Source: CAYVQF01 sp964454015
GTDB taxonomy: Bacteria; Myxococcota_A; Bradymonadia; UBA4248
Assembly (NCBI GenBank): GCA_964454015.1
Contig: CAYVQF010000070.1
Span: forward strand, 1 to 27,083
Length of the DNA stretch: 27,083 nucleotides
Direction of reading: 5' to 3'
Part shown: positions 7,355-15,173 of the stretch, one piece after another
Position numbering within the stretch: position 1 is the first letter of the stretch
Layout: the number at the start of each line of letters is the position of its first letter
Notes under the pieces: model-generated
Told to the model about the DNA's origin: nothing
Database searches by the model: none
The model's input: only the letters and a program-made list of their open reading frames with translations
Program-made: the position numbers and the translations under genes

Positions 7355-8601
7355 TGGGGCGAGATGAGCACCGCGGCAAAGGGCGATTCGTACCCCAACT
7401 CGACTGGCTGGAAGCCAAGGCCTGGCAATACGGCGCTGCCGCCTTGGCGCTGCGCGAGGCCCCATCTGGCCAGATCCCCCTGCAGATCGCGTCCCAGCAC
7501 TTGGAGCGCGCCATCGCGGCGGAGCGCCGCAAGCTCGGGCTCTTGACGCTGAGCAGCGCTCCGCCGCAGGACCCACGTTTCCTCGGCCAGATCTCTCCAT
7601 TCGGCGACGATGTGGTAGCGCTGGCAGCACCGCAGAGGCTTGGCGCCATTGCGCAGCCTTGGGTCAAGAGCGTCGAGGCGGCTTTTGGTGCCACCTACGC
7701 TGAGTTGCCCGTGGCCATCGATGAAGACTTGGCGGCCGCTGGCAAGACGGCCTACGCCCATGGCGGCGCGCGCATTGGGGTGGCCTCGGCAGAGGTGATC
7801 GCTGACCCGGCGGTGATGGTGCACGAGGTGGCCCACATCGCCCAGCAGCGCAGCGGCCTCACCCTCGGGGAAGGAGGCGAGATGGAAGGAGGGCAAGGCC
7901 AGGGGGCCGAGCCGGCTTTGTCGCCGACGCGCGCCGTGGCCCCTGAAGAGGAGGTCGAGGCAGAGGGTGCGGGTGACGCCGGCGGGCCCATGGCGGCGCG
8001 CGCCCAAGGGGAGGTGGATCCCAAGGAAAATGCCGCAGAAGAACAAGATGCAGCGGGCGGTCAGCCGGACCTCGAGGCTGAGGCCGAGGCGGCAGCGGCA
8101 GCACTGCTTGGTGGAGGGATTGCGGCAGAGGGGCTGGTTTTGAGCCCGGCGGCGCAGGAGCGGCTGTATTCGGACCTCCCGCCTGAGGCGGAGGGGCTGC
8201 GCTCAGGTGCAGCGATGGGCGCCAGCGGGCTTCCCGAGCCGCTGCCAGCTTCGGAGCGCTTTCGTCGGCATTTGGAGGCAGCTCTGCAGAAGGATCTCGA
8301 GGACTATCTGAAAAAGATCGACAACCAGGCCAGTGAGGCGATAGCGCAGATTGATGCGGCGATTAGCGAGGCCAAGAGTGGGCCGCTTTGGGAGAACCCG
8401 TTGACTGCAGCAAAGCGCATGTCCGAGTTGGAAGCGCTCAGAAATGGCGCTCAAAAACGCCAGGCCAAAGCAATTGTCGCTGTTCACCTGTCGCGCTTTG
8501 TCGTCAGAGAGCTGCGTGGCTTCCTTCGGTGTGGGATTCGAGCGCACGGCTTCGTTCGTGTACGTTGCCCGAAGTGCCGCCACGAGTTTGGAGTGGCGTA
8601 G
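7354..8601 (+). CDS. Fused, tipless second DUF4157 copy (probably a decaying effector gene)
   Basis: A 415-aa reading frame whose ATG overlaps the stop of the lipoprotein gene (TGATG). Residues 1-27 match nothing I recognise. Residues about 28-70 repeat the ATPase lid (REAPSGQIPLQIASQHLERA). Then, in the same frame, the DUF4157 module follows with H157-E-V-A-H161, the acidic linker and the first part of the helical middle. Homology to the first effector ends at base 8471, and residues about 374-415 are an IS91-type zinc-finger sequence ending at TAG. No toxic tip is present. In the first copy the ATPase and effector are in different frames; here a net loss of 226 bases between the two blocks joined them. 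It may be an evolutionary relic or a small DUF4157 protein still made. There is no clear ribosome binding site. Confidence 0.6.
   Translation: MGRDEHRGKGRFVPQLDWLEAKAWQYGAAALALREAPSGQIPLQIASQHLERAIAAERRKLGLLTLSSAPPQDPRFLGQISPFGDDVVALAAPQRLGAIAQPWVKSVEAAFGATYAELPVAIDEDLAAAGKTAYAHGGARIGVASAEVIADPAVMVHEVAHIAQQRSGLTLGEGGEMEGGQGQGAEPALSPTRAVAPEEEVEAEGAGDAGGPMAARAQGEVDPKENAAEEQDAAGGQPDLEAEAEAAAAALLGGGIAAEGLVLSPAAQERLYSDLPPEAEGLRSGAAMGASGLPEPLPASERFRRHLEAALQKDLEDYLKKIDNQASEAIAQIDAAISEAKSGPLWENPLTAAKRMSELEALRNGAQKRQAKAIVAVHLSRFVVRELRGFLRCGIRAHGFVRVRCPKCRHEFGVA
7433..8471. repeat. Segmental duplication, copy 2
   Basis: The direct-repeat partner of 2341-3605, about 5 kb away in the same orientation. 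The left border is sharp at 7433 and the right border is sharp at 8471, where IS91-like sequence begins. Two direct copies can recombine and delete the toxin tip and RCC1 gene between them. Confidence 0.85.
8472..8601 (+). mobile_element. IS91-family transposase N-terminal remnant
   Basis: In frame with the truncated DUF4157 gene, about 42 codons read SRFVVRELRGFLRCG..AHGFVRVRCPKC. This is the signature of the zinc-binding front of IS91-type (Y1-HUH) transposases, where RxLxCGxxxHGFxRxRCxxCxxE is conserved. It stops at TAG where SCKxRGxCPSC would follow. Only this fragment is visible; no catalytic Tyr region or IS91 terminal sequences were found nearby. The family is probable, judged by motif alone. 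Confidence 0.6.
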
Positions 8602-8868
8602 TTGCTCGCATCCTGCTCGCAACCCTCCGGGTTTGCACGACTCTTCGCCATCCATGGCCTCGCGCCCACTGCCGACCTTCCGTGGTGGGGTTGGGGGAGG
8701 TGCGCCTCGACCTCAGCGCTGAAGCCATGCTCCCCAGTTTGTGTGCGCCTCGCCTTGCGTTTTCCCCGCCCCTTGGTACCCTCGGCGAGGCGTTTGTTTG
8801 TCCTATCCCCCTTTGACCGGTGAAAGCCTCTTGGACACTCTTCATCCGAGCGTGTCGTGGACAACAAC
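8602..8868. other. Intergenic region after the IS91 remnant
   Basis: No convincing gene. From 8731 on it is the first copy of a 217-bp tandem repeat and holds the leader and presumably the promoter of the lipoprotein fragment at 8869. The part before 8731 may be further degenerate transposon sequence, but I see no motif. Confidence 0.4.
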
Positions 8869-9171
8869 ATGCGATTGACAGCGATTCTGTTGGTGCTTCT
8901 GTTCTCATCCTGTAATCCGACTGGGACTCATGTCTATTCCATGCGGTTCCCCAGTTTGTGTGCGCCTCGCCTTGCGTTTTCCCCGCCCCTTGGTACCCTC
9001 GGCGAGGCGTTTGTTTGTCCTATCCCCCTTTGACCGGTGAAAGCCTCTTGGACACTCTTCATCCGAGCGTGTCGTGGACAACAACATGCGATTGACAGCG
9101 ATTCTGTTGGTGCTTCTGTTCTCATCCTGTAATCCGACTGGGACTCATGTCTATTCCATGCGGTTCCCCAG
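8731..9171. repeat. 217-bp tandem duplication, two copies
   Basis: Copy 1 is 8731-8947 and copy 2 is 8948-9164, with the shared bases TCCCCAG at both borders (copy 2 runs on to 9171). The unit holds the leader and the first codons of the downstream lipoprotein gene. The copies look identical by eye, which suggests a recent event or an assembly duplication. Confidence 0.9.
8869..9033 (+). pseudogene. Duplicated 5' fragment of the lipoprotein gene (54 codons)
   Basis: The first tandem copy carries the same start and signal peptide (MRLTAILLVLLFSSC) as the full gene 217 bases further on. After codon 27 it runs into the next repeat copy in another frame and stops at TGA (9031-9033). If translated it would give a small lipidated peptide, but it is most likely a by-product of the duplication. 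Confidence 0.75.
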
Positions 9172-10714
9172 CGGTGCTGGGACGCTTGTCTATGTAGAGT
9201 ACTACTCTGTGGATTCGCGGAGTGGTTGCGGATTGGCGCCTCCGCTCGAGACACTGATTGCGGACGAGGTCGCCGTCACCGATGCGGAAGGGCGTGTTCG
9301 GGTCCACACGCCAGCGGCCGCCAAATGCGTGCGCTACTACATCTCGAGGCCTGGCTTTCAACTCGTGGAAGGTAAGAGCTGCGATTTCGACGAACACCGG
9401 TCATGGCTCTGGGCAGTGCCGGGTTTGGAGATTGATGACGAATATTCAGAGATTGATGACGAATACATCGAGGCGACTGATGTCGCTCGTTTGGCGCCAG
9501 GGCAGCCTCCGAAAGAGTCCGCCTTCGTTCCAACGATGAACATCGTGGAGGAATACGAAGCCCAGGCTTTTTTGCCCTGGAAAGGTCACTCTCTCTCGCC
9601 GCATCAGGAGAAGCTTCTACTTGCTCATCGCCACGAGCGACTGGCATACCTTCAGCAGCATTATGCATTTGCCTATCAACAGGAGGCCGCGCTGCTCCCG
9701 CGACAGGTCGGCGAGCTACTCGTGCGCGTCAGCTCTTGGAACGTGTGGCTGGGCGAGGGGTTGAGCCCCGCGCTTTCGAAGGAGTCTGGCAGCACACGCG
9801 TGTCCGATACCCACGATTGGCTGCTTGCGTCCTATCTGCAAGGGCTCTTGGTGCTTTCGGGCGGGCGCCTGTTGCTAGGCGACACCACCGAAGACAAACG
9901 ACCGGTTCACCGCCTCTGGGTCTTCGACGAGCAGGGGAGAACGCTTGCGAGTCGCGTGACCAGCCACGACGGCACGAAGAGTTGCTTTAAAGTGGCGAGG
10001 GGCCCAGATGGAGCCATTGTTTCGACCGACGCGCGCACCCTGATCCGCCATGACGAGAGCCTGGAGGAGATGGAAAAGGTGACCCTTCGACCGGTGCCGA
10101 ATGAGAGGGATACACTGCTCTCGCTGCAGATTCTGGCTGATGGGCGCGCGCTCATGGGCTTCAGGAGGGAGGGAGCGCCTGGGGTTGCCAGACTCTATGG
10201 GCCAGATGGGATACTTTCGAGCGAACGCGTGGTTGGCGAGCTCAGAACGCTCGAGCAGGTTGGCATGCTGACGAATGGCCAGCTCGTGGTGGCTGGAGAA
10301 GGAGAGGCTGGGCAGTGTGAGATTGAGCTCAATGGAGAAATCCTGGGTTATGATCGGTGCACATCACGCGTGCTCATCCTCCCCGATTTCTCGGGAACCG
10401 GTGATGGCGGAGCGGAGGTCGCAGGCGCCGACGCCTTTGCCATCGATAACGATCAGGTCGTCTACTTGCTCACGGGGCTACTCAGCGAGGCAGGACTCGT
10501 TTCGGCACAGCATGCGGCCAACGCGCTTCGCTTCCGTCGTGAGGAGACGCGCTCGGCGCTGGTCACGATAGACCAGCATGGCCAAATCTTGGCGGCGCGA
10601 GTCTTCGACACACGCGCACTCGGGGACTTCGTCGCCCGAGCGCTCGATGTACGTGGTCGTCGGGTTGTCATCATCAATCGCAAAATATCAGCCTGCGACG
10701 TTGTCGAGTTCTGA
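9086..10714 (+). CDS. Lipoprotein with probable beta-propeller C-terminal half, function unknown
   Basis: A 542-aa protein starting with a hydrophobic signal and a lipobox ending at Cys15 (FSSC, somewhat unusual at -3). Residues about 25-120 look like a small beta-sandwich with a few Cys. An acidic stretch follows with a 21-base tandem duplication (EIDDEYS/EIDDEYI, 9428-9469). From about residue 250 there are recurrent short strands of the type ILADGRALMGF, MLTNGQLVVAG and TIDQHGQILAARV, as in PQQ- or WD-like propellers. I do not recognise the family. A GTG four codons upstream (9074) is an alternative start; neither has a strong ribosome site. Like the RCC1 lipoprotein it sits just after a DUF4157 gene, so it may be the leftover partner of an effector whose tip was lost. 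GC is moderate, lower than the core genes. Confidence 0.7.
   Translation: MRLTAILLVLLFSSCNPTGTHVYSMRFPSGAGTLVYVEYYSVDSRSGCGLAPPLETLIADEVAVTDAEGRVRVHTPAAAKCVRYYISRPGFQLVEGKSCDFDEHRSWLWAVPGLEIDDEYSEIDDEYIEATDVARLAPGQPPKESAFVPTMNIVEEYEAQAFLPWKGHSLSPHQEKLLLAHRHERLAYLQQHYAFAYQQEAALLPRQVGELLVRVSSWNVWLGEGLSPALSKESGSTRVSDTHDWLLASYLQGLLVLSGGRLLLGDTTEDKRPVHRLWVFDEQGRTLASRVTSHDGTKSCFKVARGPDGAIVSTDARTLIRHDESLEEMEKVTLRPVPNERDTLLSLQILADGRALMGFRREGAPGVARLYGPDGILSSERVVGELRTLEQVGMLTNGQLVVAGEGEAGQCEIELNGEILGYDRCTSRVLILPDFSGTGDGGAEVAGADAFAIDNDQVVYLLTGLLSEAGLVSAQHAANALRFRREETRSALVTIDQHGQILAARVFDTRALGDFVARALDVRGRRVVIINRKISACDVVEF
9428..9469. repeat. 21-bp in-frame tandem duplication inside the lipoprotein gene
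   Basis: Two adjacent 21-base units (9428-9448 and 9449-9469) differ only near their ends and encode EIDDEYS and EIDDEYI. The reading frame is kept. Confidence 0.8.
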
Positions 10715-10950
10715 GCCCTTGGCTTTGGCGAACCGAGCCCGCAACAGTGGCCGCATGCCAAACGCAATCGCCAAATGTCACGTTGCGCGCCCAAGCACCT
10801 CGACGTTGCACCCTTTCTGGAATCAAGCTATTGCTGCTTCACGCCCATGACTTTCTGCAGCGTTGGTGCCCATGGGTCCCCAGACCGGGCATGCACCGCG
10901 TCCACTGTCGCCGACTCTTGGCCCCTGCCGCGCGGGGGCGACGGCGACCC
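10715..10950. other. Convergent intergenic region
   Basis: It lies between the tails of the lipoprotein (+) and the sigma-54 activator (-). No gene is apparent. The right end holds a nested inverted repeat, listed separately. Confidence 0.5.
10907..10948. terminator. Nested inverted repeat, candidate bidirectional terminator
   Basis: GTCGCCG (10907-10913) pairs with CGGCGAC (10942-10948), and inside it GCCCC (10921-10925) pairs with GGGGC (10935-10939). It sits between two converging genes, three bases after the activator's stop. There is no T-run, so it would not be a classic intrinsic terminator. Confidence 0.4.
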
Positions 10951-12405
10951 TCACTCGCTCACATCGTCGGCGCTGATCTCATACTTCTTCATCAGCTTGC
11001 GGAAATACTTGCGGTCGATGTCCGCCTCCCGCGCGGCATGGGAGATATTGCCGCCGTTCTTCTGTAGAAGCTGGATGATGTAGTCGCGCTCAAAGGTCGA
11101 TAACCAGGCCTCTTTTGCATCCTTGAAGGTTCGATCCACCAGGTGGTTCGCGTTGGGCTGCCCGGGCGCACCCGCCTCACCGCCCCCCATCGCTGCGGGC
11201 GGTGCCACCAGCACGGGCACCTCCTCCTCCAGCCCGGCGAAGGCCTCGGGCAGATCGTCCAAACCGATGCAGTCGCCGTCGGCCAAGGAGCAGGCCCGCT
11301 CGACCACGTTGATCAACTCGCGGATGTTCCCCGGCCACTCGTAGCGGGTCATGGCGTCGAGGGCCTCGCGGGAGATGGTGCGCAGCTTCAGGTTGCCGTT
11401 GCGGTCGCGGTTGAAGGCCGAGGTCTTGAGGAAGTGCTTGACCAAAATGGGCAAGTCTTCGATGCGATCCCGCAGCGGCGGTAGGAAAATGCGTACCACC
11501 GACAGGCGATAGAAGAGATCCTCGCGAAAACGGCCGCTGCGCACCTCTTCCTCCAAGGTCCGGTTGGTCGCCGCGATGACCCGCACGTCGATGGGGATGG
11601 ACTTGGCCGAGCCCACCCTGCGCACCTCGCGCTGCTCCAAGACCCGCAGCAATTTCGGCTGCAGCTCCAGCGACAGCTCACCCAGCTCGTCGAGAAAGAT
11701 GGTGCTCCCCTGGGCCAACTCGAAGAGCCCCTGGCGCGTCATGATGGCGCCGGTGAAGGAGCCCTTCTCGTGGCCAAAGAGCTCACTCTCGATCAAGCTC
11801 TCGGGCACGGCGCCACAGTCCACCACCACCAAGGCCTTCTTCGAACGCGGGCTCATATTGTGGATGGTCCGCGCCACCACCTCCTTGCCCGTGCCCGTCT
11901 CACCCTCGATGACCACCGTGGCGTTGGTCGGGGCGATTTTCTCCAAAATGCCAAAAATCTCCCGCATCTTGACGTTGGTGCCGATGATCTCGCCGAAGCG
12001 CTCCTCCGTCGACGGCACCACGGCGATCTCTTCGTCCAGCGGCTGAAAGACCAGCTCCGAGTTGCCCAAACGCACCACACAGCCCGGCGTCAGGTAAGCC
12101 TCACGCACCCGGATCTGATTGATGAAGGTGCCGTTGGTCGAGCCCAGATCCTTGAGCAGATAGGCGTCCTCTTCCTGCAAAATCTGACAGTGATAGCGAC
12201 TGACCGTGTCGTCCTCCAGCACGATGTGGTTGTCATCCATGGCGCCGATGTTCACCGTCCCATGGTCGAAAACCCACTCGCGCTGCTCCGGCTGCCCCAA
12301 GGTCACGAAGGAACAGCGACGCAGATGAATGGTCGTGGGCTTGCCATCGAGATAGGCGATTTTCGTCGGTGGTACGTAGTCGGGAAAGCGTCTCTGTCTG
12401 GCCAT
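10951..12405 (-). CDS. FHA-domain sigma-54-dependent transcriptional activator
   Basis: A 484-aa regulator. An FHA phosphothreonine-binding domain occupies about residues 45-122 (SRYHC, LGSTNGTFIN). A sigma-54 AAA+ domain spans about 138-370: Walker A GETGTGKE (168-175), sigma-contact loop GSFTGA (215-220, usually GAFTGA) and Walker B IFLDE (236-240). A Fis-type helix-turn-helix lies at about 435-475 (NISHAAREADIDRKYFRKLMKKY). There is no receiver domain, so the likely input is Ser/Thr phosphorylation by a eukaryote-like kinase, a circuit common in myxobacteria. GGAGGAGG lies a little far upstream of the start. The gene runs opposite to its neighbours and its targets cannot be told; I saw no clear -24/-12 promoter nearby. 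Confidence 0.93.
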   Translation of the reverse strand: MARQRRFPDYVPPTKIAYLDGKPTTIHLRRCSFVTLGQPEQREWVFDHGTVNIGAMDDNHIVLEDDTVSRYHCQILQEEDAYLLKDLGSTNGTFINQIRVREAYLTPGCVVRLGNSELVFQPLDEEIAVVPSTEERFGEIIGTNVKMREIFGILEKIAPTNATVVIEGETGTGKEVVARTIHNMSPRSKKALVVVDCGAVPESLIESELFGHEKGSFTGAIMTRQGLFELAQGSTIFLDELGELSLELQPKLLRVLEQREVRRVGSAKSIPIDVRVIAATNRTLEEEVRSGRFREDLFYRLSVVRIFLPPLRDRIEDLPILVKHFLKTSAFNRDRNGNLKLRTISREALDAMTRYEWPGNIRELINVVERACSLADGDCIGLDDLPEAFAGLEEEVPVLVAPPAAMGGGEAGAPGQPNANHLVDRTFKDAKEAWLSTFERDYIIQLLQKNGGNISHAAREADIDRKYFRKLMKKYEISADDVSE

Positions 12406-12936
12406 TGCTGCCTCGCCTCCTCCGGCGAAGGTCCGCCGAGGCTAACTCGACGTGAGCACTGCTCCAGCCGCCAGCGCCCGCTGGCAGCACACCAAGAGAT
12501 CACTGATGAAGCACGGCCATGACACCACCTCGATGAGCGAGGCCCATGCCGCAAAAATGCGCTCAGCGACCGGGACCACACTACGTCTTTGTCTCCCCTG
12601 CCGTCAAGATGTGGGGTCAGATGGCCACAGAGATCAACCAACGGAAGACATTCCATGTATATCATGCACTTAGACAACCTTGTGCCACTGTGTCGCGGAG
12701 CGACGACGCGCCGCCAGCGCGCAAAATCACCCGCGACGCCACAAGCGGGGTCGATTGACCTGTGTGACCCATGGGACACGGCAACGCGCCCGGCGCCGCT
12801 GCCGCTACCCCACCCCCGCCTCCCCCTCTTCGCCGCGCCCATTGTCAACGCCACCCCTTTAGTGGCACAAACGCCAGCATCGCCGGTCCAGGCGCATTTT
12901 TCCTCGCCTGGCCCCTCACCACACAGGCTCCGCCAC
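12406..12936. other. Divergent intergenic region of about 530 bp
   Basis: It holds the promoters of the activator (-) and of the lipoprotein (+). An open frame extends back from the lipoprotein to 12589, but its Pro/Arg-rich, signal-less translation looks non-coding. An A+T-richer stretch around 12640-12680 is the likeliest promoter zone; I could not assign boxes. Confidence 0.4.
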
Positions 12937-14160
12937 ATGTCCCTCGCCCCTTACCCCTACCTCCGTCCCACTCTCCTCCTCCTTGGGGCCGCCCTCCTCT
13001 GCGCCGCCTGCCAGAGCAGCACTGAGCCCGCCCCCCCAGCACCACCCACGACGACGCCCCCCCGAGAGGCCGCCCCCCCCGCCACGCCCGACGCGCCTGA
13101 GCCCGGCACGACGCCAGCCAGCGCCCCCGGTGAAGAGCCAACGGCCACCCATCACGAGGAGGCCGAACTAGAGCCCGCCGCCGACGCCGCGCCCGCCACC
13201 CACCCAACGCTCGCCTTCGGTGAAGATTGGGGCCCCATCAGCGACGACCAGCGCCAGCGCTTGGCCGCCGTCCCCTGGGACGATCCCCCCGAGCGCCTCG
13301 ACGCCATCAAAGAAGACCACGTCGACAAACACTTCCTCTGGAGCGACGAGCGCAACCCCCACCTCTTCGGACCCCACATCCGCGACCTCCACGGCGCCTA
13401 CGTCGGCATCGGCACGGACCAGTCCTACCTCTTCGTCGGCTGGCAGCGACCGCACCTGGCCTGGTTCATCGACTACGACCCCTGGGTGGTGTGGCTACAC
13501 CACGCCTACTTCGCCTTCATCGAATCCTCCCCCGACGCCCAGGCCTTCATGGCCCTCTTCGCCGATCGCGAGGCCGGCCTGGCCCTGCTCGAAACTTTCT
13601 ACCAAAACCACCCCAACCGCGCCGACATCCTCAAGGTTTTTCGAGAAGCACGCAGCGGCGTCCACCGCCGCTTGCGCACCATCCAGCGCGACTTCGCCAA
13701 GAGCGATCTCCCCACCTTCCTCACCGACGCCGACACCTACGATTTCATCCGCCAGCTCATCCGCAACGGCCGCGCCCACACCCTCCTGGGCAACCTCCTC
13801 AGCGACCGCGCCCTGCTGGGCATCGGCCGCGCCTGCGCCGAGCTCCAAGTCCCCGTGCGCGTCCTCTACCTCTCCAACGCCGAGCAATACTGGTCCTACC
13901 CCCAGCAATTCAAAGACAACATGCTCGGCCTCCCCTTCGACGCGCGCAGCGTCGTCCTCCGCACGGCCGCCACCAAACCCCACAACGAAGACTACCGCTA
14001 CGCCCTCCAGCCAGGCGCGGTCTTCCACACCTGGCTGCGCCTGGATCGGGTCCGCTCCGTCCGCCAGCTCAGCCGGCGCGTCCGCGTCACCGGCCTCGAT
14101 GATTTCCCCTTCACCATCGACGACCGCCTCCCCACGCCCGAAGACGGGCTGGCAGAGTGA
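12937..14160 (+). CDS. Lipoprotein resembling the LIC_10091 family
   Basis: A 407-aa protein. The start at 12937 is chosen because it gives a proper lipoprotein signal (PTLLLLGAALLCAAC, Cys about 26), followed by a Pro/Thr/Ala/Glu-rich spacer (about 27-90) as for a tether across the periplasm. The globular part contains YVGIGTDQSYLFVGW, then WFIDYDPWVVWLHHAYFAFI, and late VRVLYLSNAEQYWSY. These resemble the LIC_10091-type proteins (YxGxGxDQNxxFIxxxxPxxAxxxDxD), which have a methyltransferase-like fold but unknown activity. That match is from memory of the family and is tentative. A secreted M15 peptidase gene follows 68 bases later on the same strand and may be co-transcribed. Confidence 0.75.
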   Translation: MSLAPYPYLRPTLLLLGAALLCAACQSSTEPAPPAPPTTTPPREAAPPATPDAPEPGTTPASAPGEEPTATHHEEAELEPAADAAPATHPTLAFGEDWGPISDDQRQRLAAVPWDDPPERLDAIKEDHVDKHFLWSDERNPHLFGPHIRDLHGAYVGIGTDQSYLFVGWQRPHLAWFIDYDPWVVWLHHAYFAFIESSPDAQAFMALFADREAGLALLETFYQNHPNRADILKVFREARSGVHRRLRTIQRDFAKSDLPTFLTDADTYDFIRQLIRNGRAHTLLGNLLSDRALLGIGRACAELQVPVRVLYLSNAEQYWSYPQQFKDNMLGLPFDARSVVLRTAATKPHNEDYRYALQPGAVFHTWLRLDRVRSVRQLSRRVRVTGLDDFPFTIDDRLPTPEDGLAE

Positions 14161-14228
14161 ACTTTCCCCGCCCCGCGGCGTCCCTCTGCCCAGCCGCGCT
14201 CCCGCCTGCGCCCCCAGCGAGGTCCACC

Positions 14229-14951
14229 ATGTCGCTCCACCCCACCGCCCGCACCGCCGCCGCCACCCTCGCCGCCCTCGTCTGCTGCATGAGCACCGCC
14301 TGGGCCGAGGAGGCGCCCCAGCCCACACCCAATCACCCCTCCCCCAGCACCTGCACCTACAAATCGTACCAATGGCACGTGGAAAAGAAGCGCAGCGTCA
14401 ACCACCAGAGCGTCACGAAGCCCTACGCCGAGGTCGGAGCCGACGAGCGCGATCCCGACGAGCCCCGCTGCTCCGTCTGTGAGGAAGACCAGGTCAGCAT
14501 CAGCCTCAGTGACCTGGGCGCCCCAGGGCTCGGCACCATCCAGGTCTGCCACGTCTTCGAGGCCCAGGTGCGCGCCGCCCTCCAGACCATCATCGCCGAC
14601 CCCGACTTCGACATCATCGACATCGTCGGCTATCGCCCCGGCAAGACCCGCGGCAAAATCATCGACGCCATGCGCAGCGAGTGGTCCAACCACAGCTTCG
14701 GCACAGCCATCGACATCAACGCCGCCCGCAACGGCCTCTATGGCGCCTGCCGCATCACCAGCCTCAGCCCCCAAGCCCTCGCCAAGTGCAAGCTGCGCAT
14801 CGGTGGCGCCTGGGACCCGGACAAGCACCCGCGCACCACCATCACCCCCGACAGCGTGGTCTACCGCGCCTTCACCGCCTTCTGGAAATGGGGCGGCGAA
14901 ATCTCCGGCGACACCCGCGACCTCATGCACTTTTCGATTTCTGGTTACTGA
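14229..14951 (+). CDS. Secreted M15-type peptidoglycan peptidase
   Basis: A 240-aa protein with a Sec signal peptide (cleavage after STAWA, about residue 26). The catalytic part carries the M15 pattern: S153-N-H155-S-F-G-T-A-I-D162-I-N, an IGGAW segment, and at the end W221-G-G-E...D231-L-M-H234-F. H155, D162 and H234 are the expected zinc ligands. Enzymes of this group cut peptidoglycan stem peptides in the periplasm or outside. Four Cys in the N-terminal half (C42, C81, C84, C107) may form disulfides. The start at 14229 has AGCGAGG six bases upstream; a GTG at 14157, overlapping the previous stop, is possible but would spoil the signal peptide. This domain is distinct from the M15 tip of the effector, whose closing motif is ERWHW. 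Confidence 0.85.
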   Translation: MSLHPTARTAAATLAALVCCMSTAWAEEAPQPTPNHPSPSTCTYKSYQWHVEKKRSVNHQSVTKPYAEVGADERDPDEPRCSVCEEDQVSISLSDLGAPGLGTIQVCHVFEAQVRAALQTIIADPDFDIIDIVGYRPGKTRGKIIDAMRSEWSNHSFGTAIDINAARNGLYGACRITSLSPQALAKCKLRIGGAWDPDKHPRTTITPDSVVYRAFTAFWKWGGEISGDTRDLMHFSISGY

Positions 14952-15173
14952 TTCCACCCTCCCCGGGCGTGCGCCGCCACCGCGCACCCACGCGTCAACC
15001 CTCGTGATGCGTCGCACGATGTCTGCCCATGGGACAAAAAATTTGGGGTAGGTGCGGCGGAAGTCAACCTCTTCGCTCCTTGCAATCGCGAAAAAATGCA
15101 TCTAGATCGTGGGCCGTTCCGAATGGGGTCGCACACCGACCGCGATCCACACAATCAAGGCAGGATCGCCACC
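14952..15173. other. Intergenic region upstream of the rnf operon
   Basis: No gene. It contains the A/T-richer stretches expected of the operon promoter, with a candidate listed separately. Confidence 0.4.
15080..15108 (+). promoter_or_regulatory. Candidate sigma-70-type promoter of the rnf operon
   Basis: TTGCAA (15080-15085) and TAGATC (15103-15108) are separated by 17 bases, about 65 bases before the first gene. Both boxes are imperfect, so this is only a best guess. Confidence 0.22.

Noticed and set aside
12589..12936. Upstream extension of the LIC_10091-like lipoprotein
   Set aside because: The extra residues look non-coding and would bury the lipoprotein signal that begins at 12937.
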